Shown here piece by piece: positions 16,280 through 25,250 of a stretch of DNA of 64,000 nucleotides. Source of the stretch: Paraburkholderia sp. BCC1886 (GTDB taxonomy: Bacteria > Pseudomonadota > Gammaproteobacteria > Burkholderiales > Burkholderiaceae); contig NZ_CAAJGK010000096.1 in assembly GCF_900996245.1 (NCBI RefSeq), forward strand, positions 310,001-374,000. The letters run 5' to 3'. The notes under the pieces are model-generated. The model had not been told where the DNA came from and searched no databases. It saw only the letters and a list, made by a program, of their open reading frames with translations. A program made the position numbers and the translations under genes. Position 1 is the first letter of the stretch. The number at the start of each line of letters is the position of its first letter.

Positions 16280-19177
16280 TCAGGCGATAAGCGCCGCCAT
16301 GCCGACACCGGGTTCGGTGCCGAGCTCGAGATCGCGAACCCGCGCGACGGCTTCGTCGCGGGTCGCCACGCCGAGCTTGCCGTAGATATTTTTCAGATGC
16401 CACTTGACGGTCTCGGGCGAGATGCCGAGCGTGCGGGCGATTTTCTTGTTCGGCAGCGCCTGGGCCAGCAGGCGGATGACGCGCGCTTCGCGCTCGCTGA
16501 GCGGCTCCGCGCCGAGCGTCGCCAGATGACGCAAGCCGCCCGCGCTCGAGTAAGGTGGCAGCAGCTCGCTACCCACGCTTGCGCCCGCGCTCGCACGGCG
16601 CGCCGGTTGCGTCGCCTCGGCGGCTCGCGCGGCGTGTAATCGTTCGACATGAAATGCCAGCACCGGATCGTGCGGCGCGTGCTGAACCGCCTCGACGATT
16701 AGCGGCAGCGTGTCGCTGTCGGCGTCGAGCAGGCTACGCACCAGGCCCAACCGCTGTGCGCGACGCAGCGCCGCGAGCACGATGCGGTGCGCCGCGTCGG
16801 TGTGACCGTGGCAGGCCTCGATACGCGCGGCGACCAGTTGCAGGCGCACGACCTCTCGCTGCCAGCCGTGGGCCTCGCAAAATGGGATCAGCGCATGCAA
16901 GCGTTGCAGCGCGCCGGCGAAATCGTTGCGCGCCATGCTCGCGTCGAGCAGCGCGCGCCCGGCGACAGCGTGAATCTCGGCACCGTTGCCCGGTGCCGCA
17001 CTCGCAAACCGCGCCGCCAGATCGCGCAGACGCGCGAGGCCGGTCTCGGCCAGCTCGAATTGACCGGTCTGAAGACGGTAGCGAATCTGCTCCGCGAGGC
17101 TGTGCGCGGCCAGACGCGGCAAGCCGTGCCGCGCCGCGTGCCCGTCGAGCCGATCGAGACAGGCGAAGGCCTGCGACGGGTCGCCGGCTAACCAATGCGC
17201 ACCGGCGAGCACGACGAACACCCGCAGGACCGAATCGGGAATCGAGACTCTTTCGAGCAGATCGACCTGCTCCTCCAGCAGCACACGCGCACCTTCCGGG
17301 TCGCCGGTTTCGTACAACACTTCGCCGAGCAACGCGGTCGCGAAACACATGGCCTCCGACGCGGCCCGGCCGAAGCGCGTGGCGTCGAACAGGACGTCGC
17401 GGCCAATCCGTTCGGCGGCGATGAAGTTGCCTTCCAGCGCATGGCCGAAGCCGGTCATGCAGCGGCCATTGAGCAAGCCCGACGAAGTGCCCATGAGCGG
17501 CGCGCCGTCGGCGAGACGCTGCGGCGCGTCGCTCTGAACCTGCCGTGCTGTTTCGTACTCCCCGATACGCATGTGGATCCACGACATCAGGTTGTTGCGG
17601 CCGCCCACCACGAGCGGATCGGCGTGCGTGGGAATTCGTTGCAATAACGGCAGCAGCGCGACCGCTGCTTCGCAATCGTCGCGCTGCACGGCAAGGGCGG
17701 CTCGCAACAGGATCAGACGGTGGTGCGCGTGCGAGTCGGCACTCGGCAGGTCGGTGTCGAGGCGCGCGAGTTCCGCGGCGCAGGCGTCGAAATCGCGTGC
17801 ATACAGTTGCAGATGGATACGCCACAGCCGCAGGTCGATTCGCGCATCGACTTCGGCGACAGGCAGCAGACGAATTAGCGCAATCAACTTGCGCACGTCG
17901 CCGCCGAGTTGCAAGGTGCGCGCGACGCGTTGCACGAGTTCGGCGGCGGCTCCCGGCTCACCGGCGAGCAGCGCGTGACGGACTGCTTCGTCGGCCTGAT
18001 CGTGATCGCGCCACCAGCGCCATGCGGCGAGATGCACGGCGCGCTGCTGCCACTCGCCGCGCGCGCGAAAGCGTACCAGCAGCGTCTCGCGGAGCAGCGG
18101 ATTGAGCCGGTACCAGCGCGGCTCGGCGGACTTGTCGAGCGGCATCAGAAACAGGTTGTCGCGCTCCAGTCGTGTTAACAGCGCGTGAACGTCGGCCGAT
18201 GTGTGGCTCGCGGATTTCAGGGCTATGCACAAGGAGGCGCAGAGCCGCGTGCAACTGGCCATGCGGATCAGCAGTTCGAGTTCGGCCGGGGTGAGACGCG
18301 ACAACACCGCGTGCTCGAAGAAGTCAGCGAAGTCGCAGGCGTCTTGCGCGCCGTATAGAAGGGCCGAGGCGAGCGCCTGAGCGGAAGCGGGCCGGTCGTG
18401 CGTGACTTTGCGTTTTTTGAGCTGTGCGGCAAGCCTTTGCAGGCCGGTCACCCAGCCGTCGGCTCGTTCATGAAGTCGGCGCGCGTCGCGCCGGTCGACG
18501 TCGCCAAGTTGCGCGCGGAGCAGGGACTCCGACTCGGCGGCGCTAAAACGCAGGTCGCGCGCGCCGAGTTCGAGCAGCAACCCCTGGTCGCGCGGGCGGC
18601 CCAGCGAGAGCGGCAAGGTGGAGCGCGACACCAGCACCAGGTGCAGATTGGGCGGCGCGAAATCGAGCAGCCATTGCAGGCTCGCGTGCTGACCCGGGTG
18701 GCCTACATGGTGAAGGTCGTCGAGCACGAGCACGACGTCGTTCGGATGCCTGCCTATTCCTCTTGTCAGCGCGATGAGGTTGCGTTGGATGGCTGCTTCA
18801 TCGGCGTCGTCCTGATGGGCCAGGCGGGCTTGCTGGCACACCGCCGGTCCGAGCGGCGCAAGGCTCGCCGTCAGGTCGGCGAGAAACCGTGTGGGGTCGT
18901 CGTCTTCTGCGGCGAGGCTGAGCCACGCCACGTCGAAGCCGAGCGCAAGCAGCGCTTCGCGCCAGGCGATGGCGAGGTTGGTTTTGCCGCAACCGGCGGG
19001 CCCCTGAATGACGATGCAACGTTTGCGCCGCGCGTCGAGCAGTTGTGCAAGCAGACGTTCGCGCGGCACGGCCCGCGTATTGCCGCGCGGGGCGACACAA
19101 CGCGGGTTAGGCCCGGCTTCCGGGGCGGCGGGAGTCTGGCTTTGATGGGGCCTGGCGAGGCAAACGTTCTGCGACAT
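16280..19177 (-). CDS. MalT-like ATP-dependent LuxR regulator (complete)
   Basis: A regulator of about 965 residues. The Walker A loop QGPAGCGKT is at residues 58-66 and Walker B VVLVLDDLHH about 80-90 residues later. A long helical region follows, then a LuxR helix-turn-helix in the last 60 residues (LSEREARVIRLL, then VKWHLKNIYGKL). Its DNA-binding helix region is nearly the same as that of the regulator at 1-2444, so the two may read the same operator. The start at MSQNVC (19177) is chosen because residues before it look non-coding; an in-frame ATG at 19297 is possible. It lies between the ligase operon and the divergent porin gene. It probably activates the dyad-bearing promoters of this island when bound to an inducer. 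Confidence 0.88.
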   Translation of the reverse strand: MSQNVCLARPHQSQTPAAPEAGPNPRCVAPRGNTRAVPRERLLAQLLDARRKRCIVIQGPAGCGKTNLAIAWREALLALGFDVAWLSLAAEDDDPTRFLADLTASLAPLGPAVCQQARLAHQDDADEAAIQRNLIALTRGIGRHPNDVVLVLDDLHHVGHPGQHASLQWLLDFAPPNLHLVLVSRSTLPLSLGRPRDQGLLLELGARDLRFSAAESESLLRAQLGDVDRRDARRLHERADGWVTGLQRLAAQLKKRKVTHDRPASAQALASALLYGAQDACDFADFFEHAVLSRLTPAELELLIRMASCTRLCASLCIALKSASHTSADVHALLTRLERDNLFLMPLDKSAEPRWYRLNPLLRETLLVRFRARGEWQQRAVHLAAWRWWRDHDQADEAVRHALLAGEPGAAAELVQRVARTLQLGGDVRKLIALIRLLPVAEVDARIDLRLWRIHLQLYARDFDACAAELARLDTDLPSADSHAHHRLILLRAALAVQRDDCEAAVALLPLLQRIPTHADPLVVGGRNNLMSWIHMRIGEYETARQVQSDAPQRLADGAPLMGTSSGLLNGRCMTGFGHALEGNFIAAERIGRDVLFDATRFGRAASEAMCFATALLGEVLYETGDPEGARVLLEEQVDLLERVSIPDSVLRVFVVLAGAHWLAGDPSQAFACLDRLDGHAARHGLPRLAAHSLAEQIRYRLQTGQFELAETGLARLRDLAARFASAAPGNGAEIHAVAGRALLDASMARNDFAGALQRLHALIPFCEAHGWQREVVRLQLVAARIEACHGHTDAAHRIVLAALRRAQRLGLVRSLLDADSDTLPLIVEAVQHAPHDPVLAFHVERLHAARAAEATQPARRASAGASVGSELLPPYSSAGGLRHLATLGAEPLSEREARVIRLLAQALPNKKIARTLGISPETVKWHLKNIYGKLGVATRDEAVARVRDLELGTEPGVGMAALIA

Positions 19178-19395
19178 GGTGACTGCGCTTTGCGTCCCGC
19201 GACACACTGCGCCGATGGCAGAAGCACCGCTGACAGAAGCTTCGGGACGAAATGATAACCGGCCAATTGTAGCCTGGCGGCTGTCGCGGATTTCCATCCA
19301 GATGGGTGCGACACCTGTTTATCGATGTCCGATTTGTTTCGTCATCCCGATAAAAAGCGATCCATGTAGATCATCGACTCGGGGTATTCCCGGTC

Positions 19396-19440
19396 CCACC
19401 CGGTTCGGGTAGGTCATCGTGCCCGAGCGGGTTGCAATAT
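19396..19440 (+). promoter_or_regulatory. 17-bp dyad plus CAATAT -10 before the porin gene
   Basis: CCACCCGGTTCGGGTAGG (19396-19413) is the best-kept copy of the dyad. CAATAT (19435-19440) starts 31 nt from its centre and 37 nt before the porin ATG. The arrangement suits an activator bound over the -35 region. The rest of the 19178-19476 gap shows no other clear signal. Confidence 0.62.
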
Positions 19441-19476
19441 GGCTCGCGAAGCACAACACAAAGAGAGGAGACATGC

Positions 19477-20640
19477 ATGCGTTTGATGAGTCAGAGTATG
19501 TGCGGCGCGACGTTGATGTTCGCCGCGGGCGCCGCGCTAGCGCAATCGAGTGTGACGTTGTACGGGGTGGCGGACGTGTTCGTCCAGTATCTCGACAACG
19601 GCGGCAAACATTCCTGGTCGGAGCGCAGCGGCGGTTCGACCGGGTCGCTGTTCGGCCTCAAAGGCAATGAGGACCTGGGCGGCGGACTGAAAGCGGTGTT
19701 CGACGTCGAGACCGGCTTCAACATCAACAACGGTGCGTATTTCGCCGATACGTCAAGTCTGTTCTACCGGCAATCCTGGGTCGGGCTCAAGCACGACACG
19801 TATGGCTCGCTCACGTTCGGGCGGCAGTATCAGCCGAGTTTCTGGGCGGTGTATTTCACCGACCCGTTTCGCGGCAACGAAGTCATGTCGCCGCTCGCCG
19901 CCGCCGACCTCGCCGGCGCGACCGACCGGGCCACGCTGGCGACCCAATACGTGTCGGGACGCACCAGCAATTCGATCGTCTACCAGTCGCCCGATATGCG
20001 CGGCGTCAAGGTGTTCGCGATGTACGGCATGCCCGCGACGTCGACTCAACCGGTGCAGGTGTCTTCCGGCTCGATGATCGACCTGGCCGCCAACTATTCC
20101 GGTTATGGTTTCTACGCGGGCGCGGGCTACCAGTATCAGCACGGTGGGCGCGAGACGGCTGGGCTGGTGGCCGCCGCCCCGAGCATGCTGACGAGCTTCG
20201 ACCTGATGGCCACCGAGCATTTCAGCGCCGCGCTCGCTTACCGGATCGGTATCGTCAATCTGCAGGCCAACTATTCCTACAACCGTTCCAAAGATCCGGC
20301 GCCCGGTGCGGTCGTGACGGTCACGCCGACAGTCGCGCTGCCACTTGCGTCGCTGGTGCACTCGTACAGCATCGTCGAAGTGGGGGCGACCATCCAGGCG
20401 AGCCCGGTCGATGTGATCGAGATTGCCGGCATCCAGCGCAACGTTCGTGGCGTGCACGACAACACGTCCGGTATCGAACTCGGGCTCGATCACAACCTGT
20501 CGAAACGGACGAGTCTCTACCTGCGCGCGGGTTATCTGAAGAACAACGGCAGCGCGAATATGAGCTGGCCCGGCGTTACCGGTGTAACGGGCGGCTCGAA
20601 GCAGATTCTCGGGGTGGCAGGCATGTCACACCGCTTCTGA
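19477..20640 (+). CDS. general porin, Burkholderia trimeric type
   Basis: A 387-residue outer-membrane porin of the Gram-negative 16-strand family. ATG 19477 follows GAGAGGAG. A signal peptide ends at AALA-QSS (about residue 22). Mature sequence begins SSVTLYGVADVFVQY, has SLFGLKGNEDLGGGLKAVF and LTFGRQY, and ends with the aromatic terminus SHRF that marks outer-membrane insertion. It stands directly beside the LuxR-type regulator and carries the island's dyad, so it is probably the uptake pore for the catabolic substrate. A BON-domain gene follows after 16 bp. Confidence 0.93.
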   Translation: MRLMSQSMCGATLMFAAGAALAQSSVTLYGVADVFVQYLDNGGKHSWSERSGGSTGSLFGLKGNEDLGGGLKAVFDVETGFNINNGAYFADTSSLFYRQSWVGLKHDTYGSLTFGRQYQPSFWAVYFTDPFRGNEVMSPLAAADLAGATDRATLATQYVSGRTSNSIVYQSPDMRGVKVFAMYGMPATSTQPVQVSSGSMIDLAANYSGYGFYAGAGYQYQHGGRETAGLVAAAPSMLTSFDLMATEHFSAALAYRIGIVNLQANYSYNRSKDPAPGAVVTVTPTVALPLASLVHSYSIVEVGATIQASPVDVIEIAGIQRNVRGVHDNTSGIELGLDHNLSKRTSLYLRAGYLKNNGSANMSWPGVTGVTGGSKQILGVAGMSHRF

Positions 20641-20656
20641 CAATGGGAGAAAACTC

Positions 20657-21019
20657 ATGAAAACGACCCATGCAATTGGAATTGCCGGGTTCCTCACGCT
20701 GTTGCTGCTGGCAGGCAGGGACGCGATGGCCCAGGAAAGCAGCGCGGCTGAGGCATCGGAGCCTGCTACGTCCGATTCGAAAGCCAGCATCGCACCCGGC
20801 AGGACCGCCGACCGCGCGTTGCAGAAAAACGTACTCCGTGCGCTGAGCCGCACGAAAGGCTTGCGCGTCGCGACGATTACCGTACGCGCGCGCGACGGCG
20901 CCGTGATACTCGAGGGAACCGTGCCGGAAGAATCGCAGGTCGGTCTGGCGACTCAGTCCGCGGAGAAAGTGCAGGGCGTGAGGTCGGTGACGAATGCGCT
21001 CACCTTGTCGACGTTCTGA
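20657..21019 (+). CDS. periplasmic BON-domain protein
   Basis: A 120-residue secreted protein with a signal peptide (residues 1-25, cut after DAMA). A single BON domain in the C-terminal half includes the typical turn VRARDGAVILEGTVP and VTNALTL. BON domains bind membranes or polymers and are common in envelope-stress proteins of the OsmY type. It lies 16 bp after the porin stop with AATGGGAGAAA before the ATG, so it is probably co-transcribed. Its specific role is unknown. Confidence 0.85.
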   Translation: MKTTHAIGIAGFLTLLLLAGRDAMAQESSAAEASEPATSDSKASIAPGRTADRALQKNVLRALSRTKGLRVATITVRARDGAVILEGTVPEESQVGLATQSAEKVQGVRSVTNALTLSTF

Positions 21020-21072
21020 GGGGAAGGGTGTCGAGGGCTTCTCTGCCCTCGACTTTTCCTGGCGCGCGGTGG

Positions 21073-21137
21073 CGGTGAGTACCTGCGGTGTGTACCTCCG
21101 GTGTGTACCTCCGGTGTGTACCTTCGGTGTGTACCTC
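21073..21137 (+). repeat. five 13-bp repeats abutting the aldehyde dehydrogenase stop
   Basis: Four units of CGGTGTGTACCTC (third unit ends TT) fill 21086-21137, after a degenerate copy at 21073-21085. The array touches the stop codon of the minus-strand gene at 21138. It fills the gap between converging genes. Confidence 0.9.
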
Positions 21138-22559
21138 TTACACCGTAATCGACTTGCACTCCAGATACTCAGCCAATCCTTCGGCCCCAAACTCCCGGCC
21201 GTTGCCGGAAGTTTTATATCCGCCAAAGGGCGCGGTGATGTCGAGCATTGCACCGTTCACGCGTACCGAGCCCACCCGCAAGCGCGCCGCGACGCGCCGC
21301 GCGCGCTCGACATTGCTCGTGGCAATGTAGCCCGCAAGACCGAAGTCGCTGTCGTTGGCGATGGCGATGGCCTGTTCTTCGTCGTCGTACGGAATCATCA
21401 CCAGCACGGGGCCGAAAATTTCTTCGCGAGCAATGCGCATTGCGTTATGCACATCGGCAAAGACAGTGGGCCGCGCATAAAAGCCGCGCTCGAGTTTGTC
21501 CGGCCGCCCAAGCCCGCCGGCGACGAGCCGCGCGCCTTCTTCGACGCCCACGCGAATCATGCGCTGCACCTTGTCGAACTGCGCGCGGCTGGCCAGTGGG
21601 CCGATTTGCGTGGCCGGCTGGGTCGGGTCGCCCACGTTCAGCCCGTCGGCGACCGCGGCGGCGATGGCCGTCGCTTCCTCGTAGTGTTGCCGCGGCACCA
21701 GCATGCGCGTGGGCGCCACGCAGGTTTGCCCGGAGTTCACCATGCACTGCGCGACGCCGCTCGTCACGGCACTGCGCAGATCGGCGTCGTCGAGAATCAG
21801 TAACGGGGATTTGCCGCCTAGCTCCTGCGTCACCCGCTTGACCGTCGGCGCGGCGCTCATGGCCACTTCCACACCGGCACGCGTCGAACCGGTGATCGAC
21901 ACCATCGCCACATCCGGATGAGACGATAGCCGTGCACCGACCACCGCGCCTTCGCCGTCGATCAGGTTGAACACGCCGGGCGGCGTGCCCGCGTCGTGCA
22001 GGATTTCGGCGAAGATCCGCGCGTCCAGCGGCGCCAGTTCCGACGGTTTCAGGACGATGGTGCATCCGGCCGCCAGCGCCGGCGCCACCTTCGCGGTGAT
22101 CTGGTTGAGCGGCCAGTTCCACGGCGTGATGAGCGCGACGACACCAATGGCTTCACGACGCACGTAACTGTTGGCGTGCTGGGTCTCGAAGCGGAAGCTG
22201 CGCAAGGTTTCCAAAGCCGCCTGCAGTTGCGCGAGGCCGATGCTCGCCTGCAGGTTCTTGCAAAGGGTAATCGGCGCGCCTATCTCCGCGCGGACGGCCT
22301 CGGCGATATCGTCGAGACGCGCGCGATAGCGCTCGATGATCCGTTCGAGTAGCGCGATGCGCACCTCCCGGCTGCTTTCGGACCAGTCCGGGAACGCGGC
22401 GTGGGCGGCGGCGACCGCGCGGTCGACGTCTGCGACGTTGCCCAGGGCGAGGCGTCCGGTGATGGCTTCGGTGGCGGGGTCGACCGTCTCCATCCAGCGC
22501 GCGTCGCCAGCGGGTTCGACCCATTTGCCGCCGATGTAGAACGTGTCCAGCGTCTTCAT
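21138..22559 (-). CDS. NAD(P)-dependent aldehyde dehydrogenase
   Basis: A 473-residue aldehyde dehydrogenase. Catalytic residues are seen as Asn148 in PWNWP, Glu246 in TQELGGKSP and Cys280 in NSGQTC. It belongs to the broad betaine/vanillin-type group and would oxidise an aldehyde to a carboxylate. It is the last of three genes (MFS, TauD-like dioxygenase, this one) read leftward, 49 bp after the dioxygenase. This placement suggests it oxidises the aldehyde released by the dioxygenase, supplying the acid that the ligase at 14137-16080 could activate. The substrate is not known. Confidence 0.9.
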   Translation of the reverse strand: MKTLDTFYIGGKWVEPAGDARWMETVDPATEAITGRLALGNVADVDRAVAAAHAAFPDWSESSREVRIALLERIIERYRARLDDIAEAVRAEIGAPITLCKNLQASIGLAQLQAALETLRSFRFETQHANSYVRREAIGVVALITPWNWPLNQITAKVAPALAAGCTIVLKPSELAPLDARIFAEILHDAGTPPGVFNLIDGEGAVVGARLSSHPDVAMVSITGSTRAGVEVAMSAAPTVKRVTQELGGKSPLLILDDADLRSAVTSGVAQCMVNSGQTCVAPTRMLVPRQHYEEATAIAAAVADGLNVGDPTQPATQIGPLASRAQFDKVQRMIRVGVEEGARLVAGGLGRPDKLERGFYARPTVFADVHNAMRIAREEIFGPVLVMIPYDDEEQAIAIANDSDFGLAGYIATSNVERARRVAARLRVGSVRVNGAMLDITAPFGGYKTSGNGREFGAEGLAEYLECKSITV

Positions 22560-22608
22560 GTCGTGTCTCTCAGGTTGGGAAAAGTGCGTCTGACATGCGG
22601 GTGGACGA

Positions 22609-23538
22609 TCAAAGCCCGACCGGCCGGTCGCCGACGATCGTCGCGCGCAACATGTGGCGCGGCGCCGGGAAATAGTCCTGTACCGCGTAGTGCTGGCAGG
22701 CGCGGTTGTCCCAGAAGGCGATGGTGTTGGGGCGCCACTTCAGGCGTACCTGATATTCGGGCGCGTGGGCCTGACGGAACAGGTAGTGCAGCAAGTCCAT
22801 TTCCGCGAGTTTGTAGTCGAAGCCGAACCGGTACGACTGCGCGGTCACCCGGCCGTAGTTCGACAGATGGGTCGTGAAGGCTTCGTTGACGAACAGGATC
22901 TTCTCGCCGGTTTCAGGATGAACGCGCACCACCGGATGCGTGACCGGCGGAAACTGCTTGCGGGTCGCCGCGTGCTGTTCTTCGGGAATGGCGATGCCGA
23001 ACAGCGGCAGGATGTCGTGCACCGCGTCGAGCCTCGCGATGCTTGCCTTGACGTCCGCCGGCAGATTGTCGTAAGCCGCCGCCATGTTGATCCACAAGGT
23101 GTCGCCGCCGACCTCGGGACATTGCACGCAGCGCAGCATGGAACCCATCGACGGAATTTCGCGCCACGACACGTCCGAGTGGTACAGGTTTTCGCGGCCG
23201 CGTTTCGACTCGTTGCGGCCGAGCACCACCAGTTCCGGATGGTCAGGATGATGCGGAAAGGCCGGATGCACTTCCAGTTCGCCGAAGCGGCGCGCCAATG
23301 CGACCTGTTGAGCGGCGCTGATGTCCTGATCGCGGAAGAACAGCACCTTGAATTGCAGCAGCGCGCGACGTAGTTCGGCACAGGTCGCGTCGTCCAGCGT
23401 CTCGCGCAGATCGATGTCGCGAATCTCTGCGCCGATGCCCGGCGTGACGCGTTCCACCGCGAATGGCCAGCTCGATTTATCTGCGCTGGGTCCGGTCTGC
23501 AGGGGGAGGGTTTGGGGGGCGTTCATTGCTGCTTGCAT
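22609..23538 (-). CDS. TauD/TfdA-family 2-oxoglutarate dioxygenase
   Basis: A 309-residue Fe(II)/2-oxoglutarate dioxygenase. The iron ligands are His120 and Asp122 in LYHSDVSW and His283 in ACQHYAVQDY; Arg298 in MLRATIVGD would bind 2-oxoglutarate. ATG 23538 has GGAG 7 nt before it. Family members hydroxylate carbon next to a sulfonate, sulfate ester or ether oxygen, so that the product collapses to an aldehyde. The aldehyde dehydrogenase behind it and the MFS gene ahead fit such a route. Which bond is attacked cannot be told from sequence. Confidence 0.9.
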   Translation of the reverse strand: MQAAMNAPQTLPLQTGPSADKSSWPFAVERVTPGIGAEIRDIDLRETLDDATCAELRRALLQFKVLFFRDQDISAAQQVALARRFGELEVHPAFPHHPDHPELVVLGRNESKRGRENLYHSDVSWREIPSMGSMLRCVQCPEVGGDTLWINMAAAYDNLPADVKASIARLDAVHDILPLFGIAIPEEQHAATRKQFPPVTHPVVRVHPETGEKILFVNEAFTTHLSNYGRVTAQSYRFGFDYKLAEMDLLHYLFRQAHAPEYQVRLKWRPNTIAFWDNRACQHYAVQDYFPAPRHMLRATIVGDRPVGL

Positions 23539-23621
23539 GTCTTGTCTCCATTTGACTTAGCGTCCACTTCCGTCCGTTTGCACGCGGCCGGCGGGATCGA
23601 TGAGGGTGCGCCAGTGTCGCG

Positions 23622-24971
23622 TCAAGCCGTGGCGCGTGTGCCGATGCGCTCCAGCGTGGTCTGCGAGCGTGCCGGGTGCAGCCAGCGCAGAGCGGCGAGC
23701 GCGGCAGCGACGAGCAGGACGGCGTTGATCGCATAGCCGAGTTCATAGGCGTGGCTGCTGGTGCTGCCGTAGGCCTGCACGATCCGGCCCATCACCATGG
23801 GCGCGAGCGCCGCGCCGAGACTGGCGATGGCCGTGTGAATCGCGACCAGCGCGCCGCGCTGGACGTCGGGCACGATCTCGGCGAGCAGAGCGGGCGCCAG
23901 CGCGAAGATCAGCGTGGGCAGCGCGCAGGCGAGCGCCAGCAGCGCCACCTTGGAGAGCGGCGCGAGATCGACCAGCATGGGCACCAGGTAGATTGACGCG
24001 GCGACGACGGCGCTCAGACAGATGGGATGGACGCGTGCCCGGCGCGTGGACGCGCCGCGTCCCAACATGCGCTGCGAAAGCCAGCTCAACCCGAGGTTGA
24101 CCGGGGTGGCCGATGCCACCACGATCGCGAAGCCGCGGCCCGCTTCCACCCCGTTGTAGCCGAGGCCTTTTTCCAGGTAAGTGGGCAGCCATGAGAGGCT
24201 GAGGCCAAGCGTCCAGTAAGCCGAAAAGCCGAGTGCGAACACGCAGAGCACAGACGGGTCGCCGAGAATCTTCCGGTACGGTAACCGCGCCGCCGCCCCT
24301 GCCGCTGCACTTGCCGCCGCACTTGCCGGCACGCGTCGCTCGCCGTTCGATCCGGTTGCGGCTGTCTTCGCATTCTCTTCGACGGTCGGACCTTCGCGGC
24401 CGAACACCAGCCACAGCACGCTCCACGCCGCGCCCACCGCGCCGAGCAGCAGGAAGTTGGTGCGCCAGCCCCAGTGGCGCGACACCAGTGGAATGAGCAG
24501 TCCGGCCAGTAGAAGCCCGACGGCCGCGCCCTGATTGATGATGGCGACCGGCAGGTTGCGCTTGCGGTCGGGGAACCACTTGTACAGCGCGTGCACCGAG
24601 ACCGGAAACGACGGGCCCTCGGCCGCGCCGAGCAGCACGCGGCACACCAGCAGTCCGAGCGCGCTCGTGGCGATGGCCTGCGGAATTTGCAGCAGCGCCC
24701 AGCTGATGCCCATGGCGAGCAGCAGCCAGCGCGTCGGCACGCGATTGGAGACGAAGCCCACCAGCACCGTCGACGTGGAGAACAGCCAGAAGAAGCTGCC
24801 CGCAATCAGGCCGAATTTTTCCGGCGACAGTTGCAGTTCGGCGCTCAACGGGACGGCCACCAGCCCGAGGACGATTTTGTCGACGAAGTTGATGAGCGCG
24901 AGCACGGTGAGCAGCCAGGTGACCGTCCACGCGGACCGGGGCCGGGGCCATGATTCAGAAAATGCGGGCAT
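23622..24971 (-). CDS. MFS transporter, anion:cation symporter type
   Basis: A 449-residue transporter with about 12 membrane segments. The first half has the segment-4/5 signature RVLLGAAEGPSFP of the ACS family, which imports organic anions such as glucarate, phthalate and phenolic acids with protons. It opens the operon with the TauD-like and aldehyde dehydrogenase genes, 83 bp upstream of the former. The island's 17-bp dyad stands 127-144 bp before its start. It is therefore the likely inner-membrane importer for the same substrate that the porin admits. Confidence 0.9.
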   Translation of the reverse strand: MPAFSESWPRPRSAWTVTWLLTVLALINFVDKIVLGLVAVPLSAELQLSPEKFGLIAGSFFWLFSTSTVLVGFVSNRVPTRWLLLAMGISWALLQIPQAIATSALGLLVCRVLLGAAEGPSFPVSVHALYKWFPDRKRNLPVAIINQGAAVGLLLAGLLIPLVSRHWGWRTNFLLLGAVGAAWSVLWLVFGREGPTVEENAKTAATGSNGERRVPASAAASAAAGAAARLPYRKILGDPSVLCVFALGFSAYWTLGLSLSWLPTYLEKGLGYNGVEAGRGFAIVVASATPVNLGLSWLSQRMLGRGASTRRARVHPICLSAVVAASIYLVPMLVDLAPLSKVALLALACALPTLIFALAPALLAEIVPDVQRGALVAIHTAIASLGAALAPMVMGRIVQAYGSTSSHAYELGYAINAVLLVAAALAALRWLHPARSQTTLERIGTRATA

Positions 24972-25068
24972 GTCGACTCTCAGGTACGTGGAAAAGGTTT
25001 GCGCGAGCTAGGGGCAGCCGGGGAACGCCCCTGGATCACCCATCGATCCGGATCACGCTGCTAGCGCC

Positions 25069-25115
25069 ACGGTAATGCGCGGGGTAGGGGTGGGAACCCA
25101 CCCGGAACAGGTAGG
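25069..25115 (-). promoter_or_regulatory. 17-bp dyad before the MFS-TauD-ALDH operon
   Basis: CCACCCGGAACAGGTAG with a following G (25098-25115) matches the dyad class. A perfect inverted repeat GGGTGGG/CCCACCC (25088-25103) overlaps its left half. TACCGT (minus strand, complement of 25069-25074) lies about 32 nt from the centre as a weak -10. Confidence 0.5.
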
Positions 25116-25169
25116 CCAGGGAAAACCTTGGGCGCCTGGCCGCCATGTCGCGTGTGGGTCGGCCGGACG

Positions 25170-25203
25170 AAAAAAAAGCCTGCAACCGGGAAGGCTGCAG
25201 GCT
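25170..25203 (-). terminator. rho-independent terminator of the outer-membrane protein gene
   Basis: On the minus strand AGCCTGCAGCC pairs with GGTTGCAGGCT and is followed by eight T residues (complement of the A-run 25170-25177). It lies 47 bp after the stop at 25251. Confidence 0.92.
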
Positions 25204-25250
25204 CTGAACGCCCATCGGGGAGGGCGTCGAAGATGAAGGACTAAAAAATC

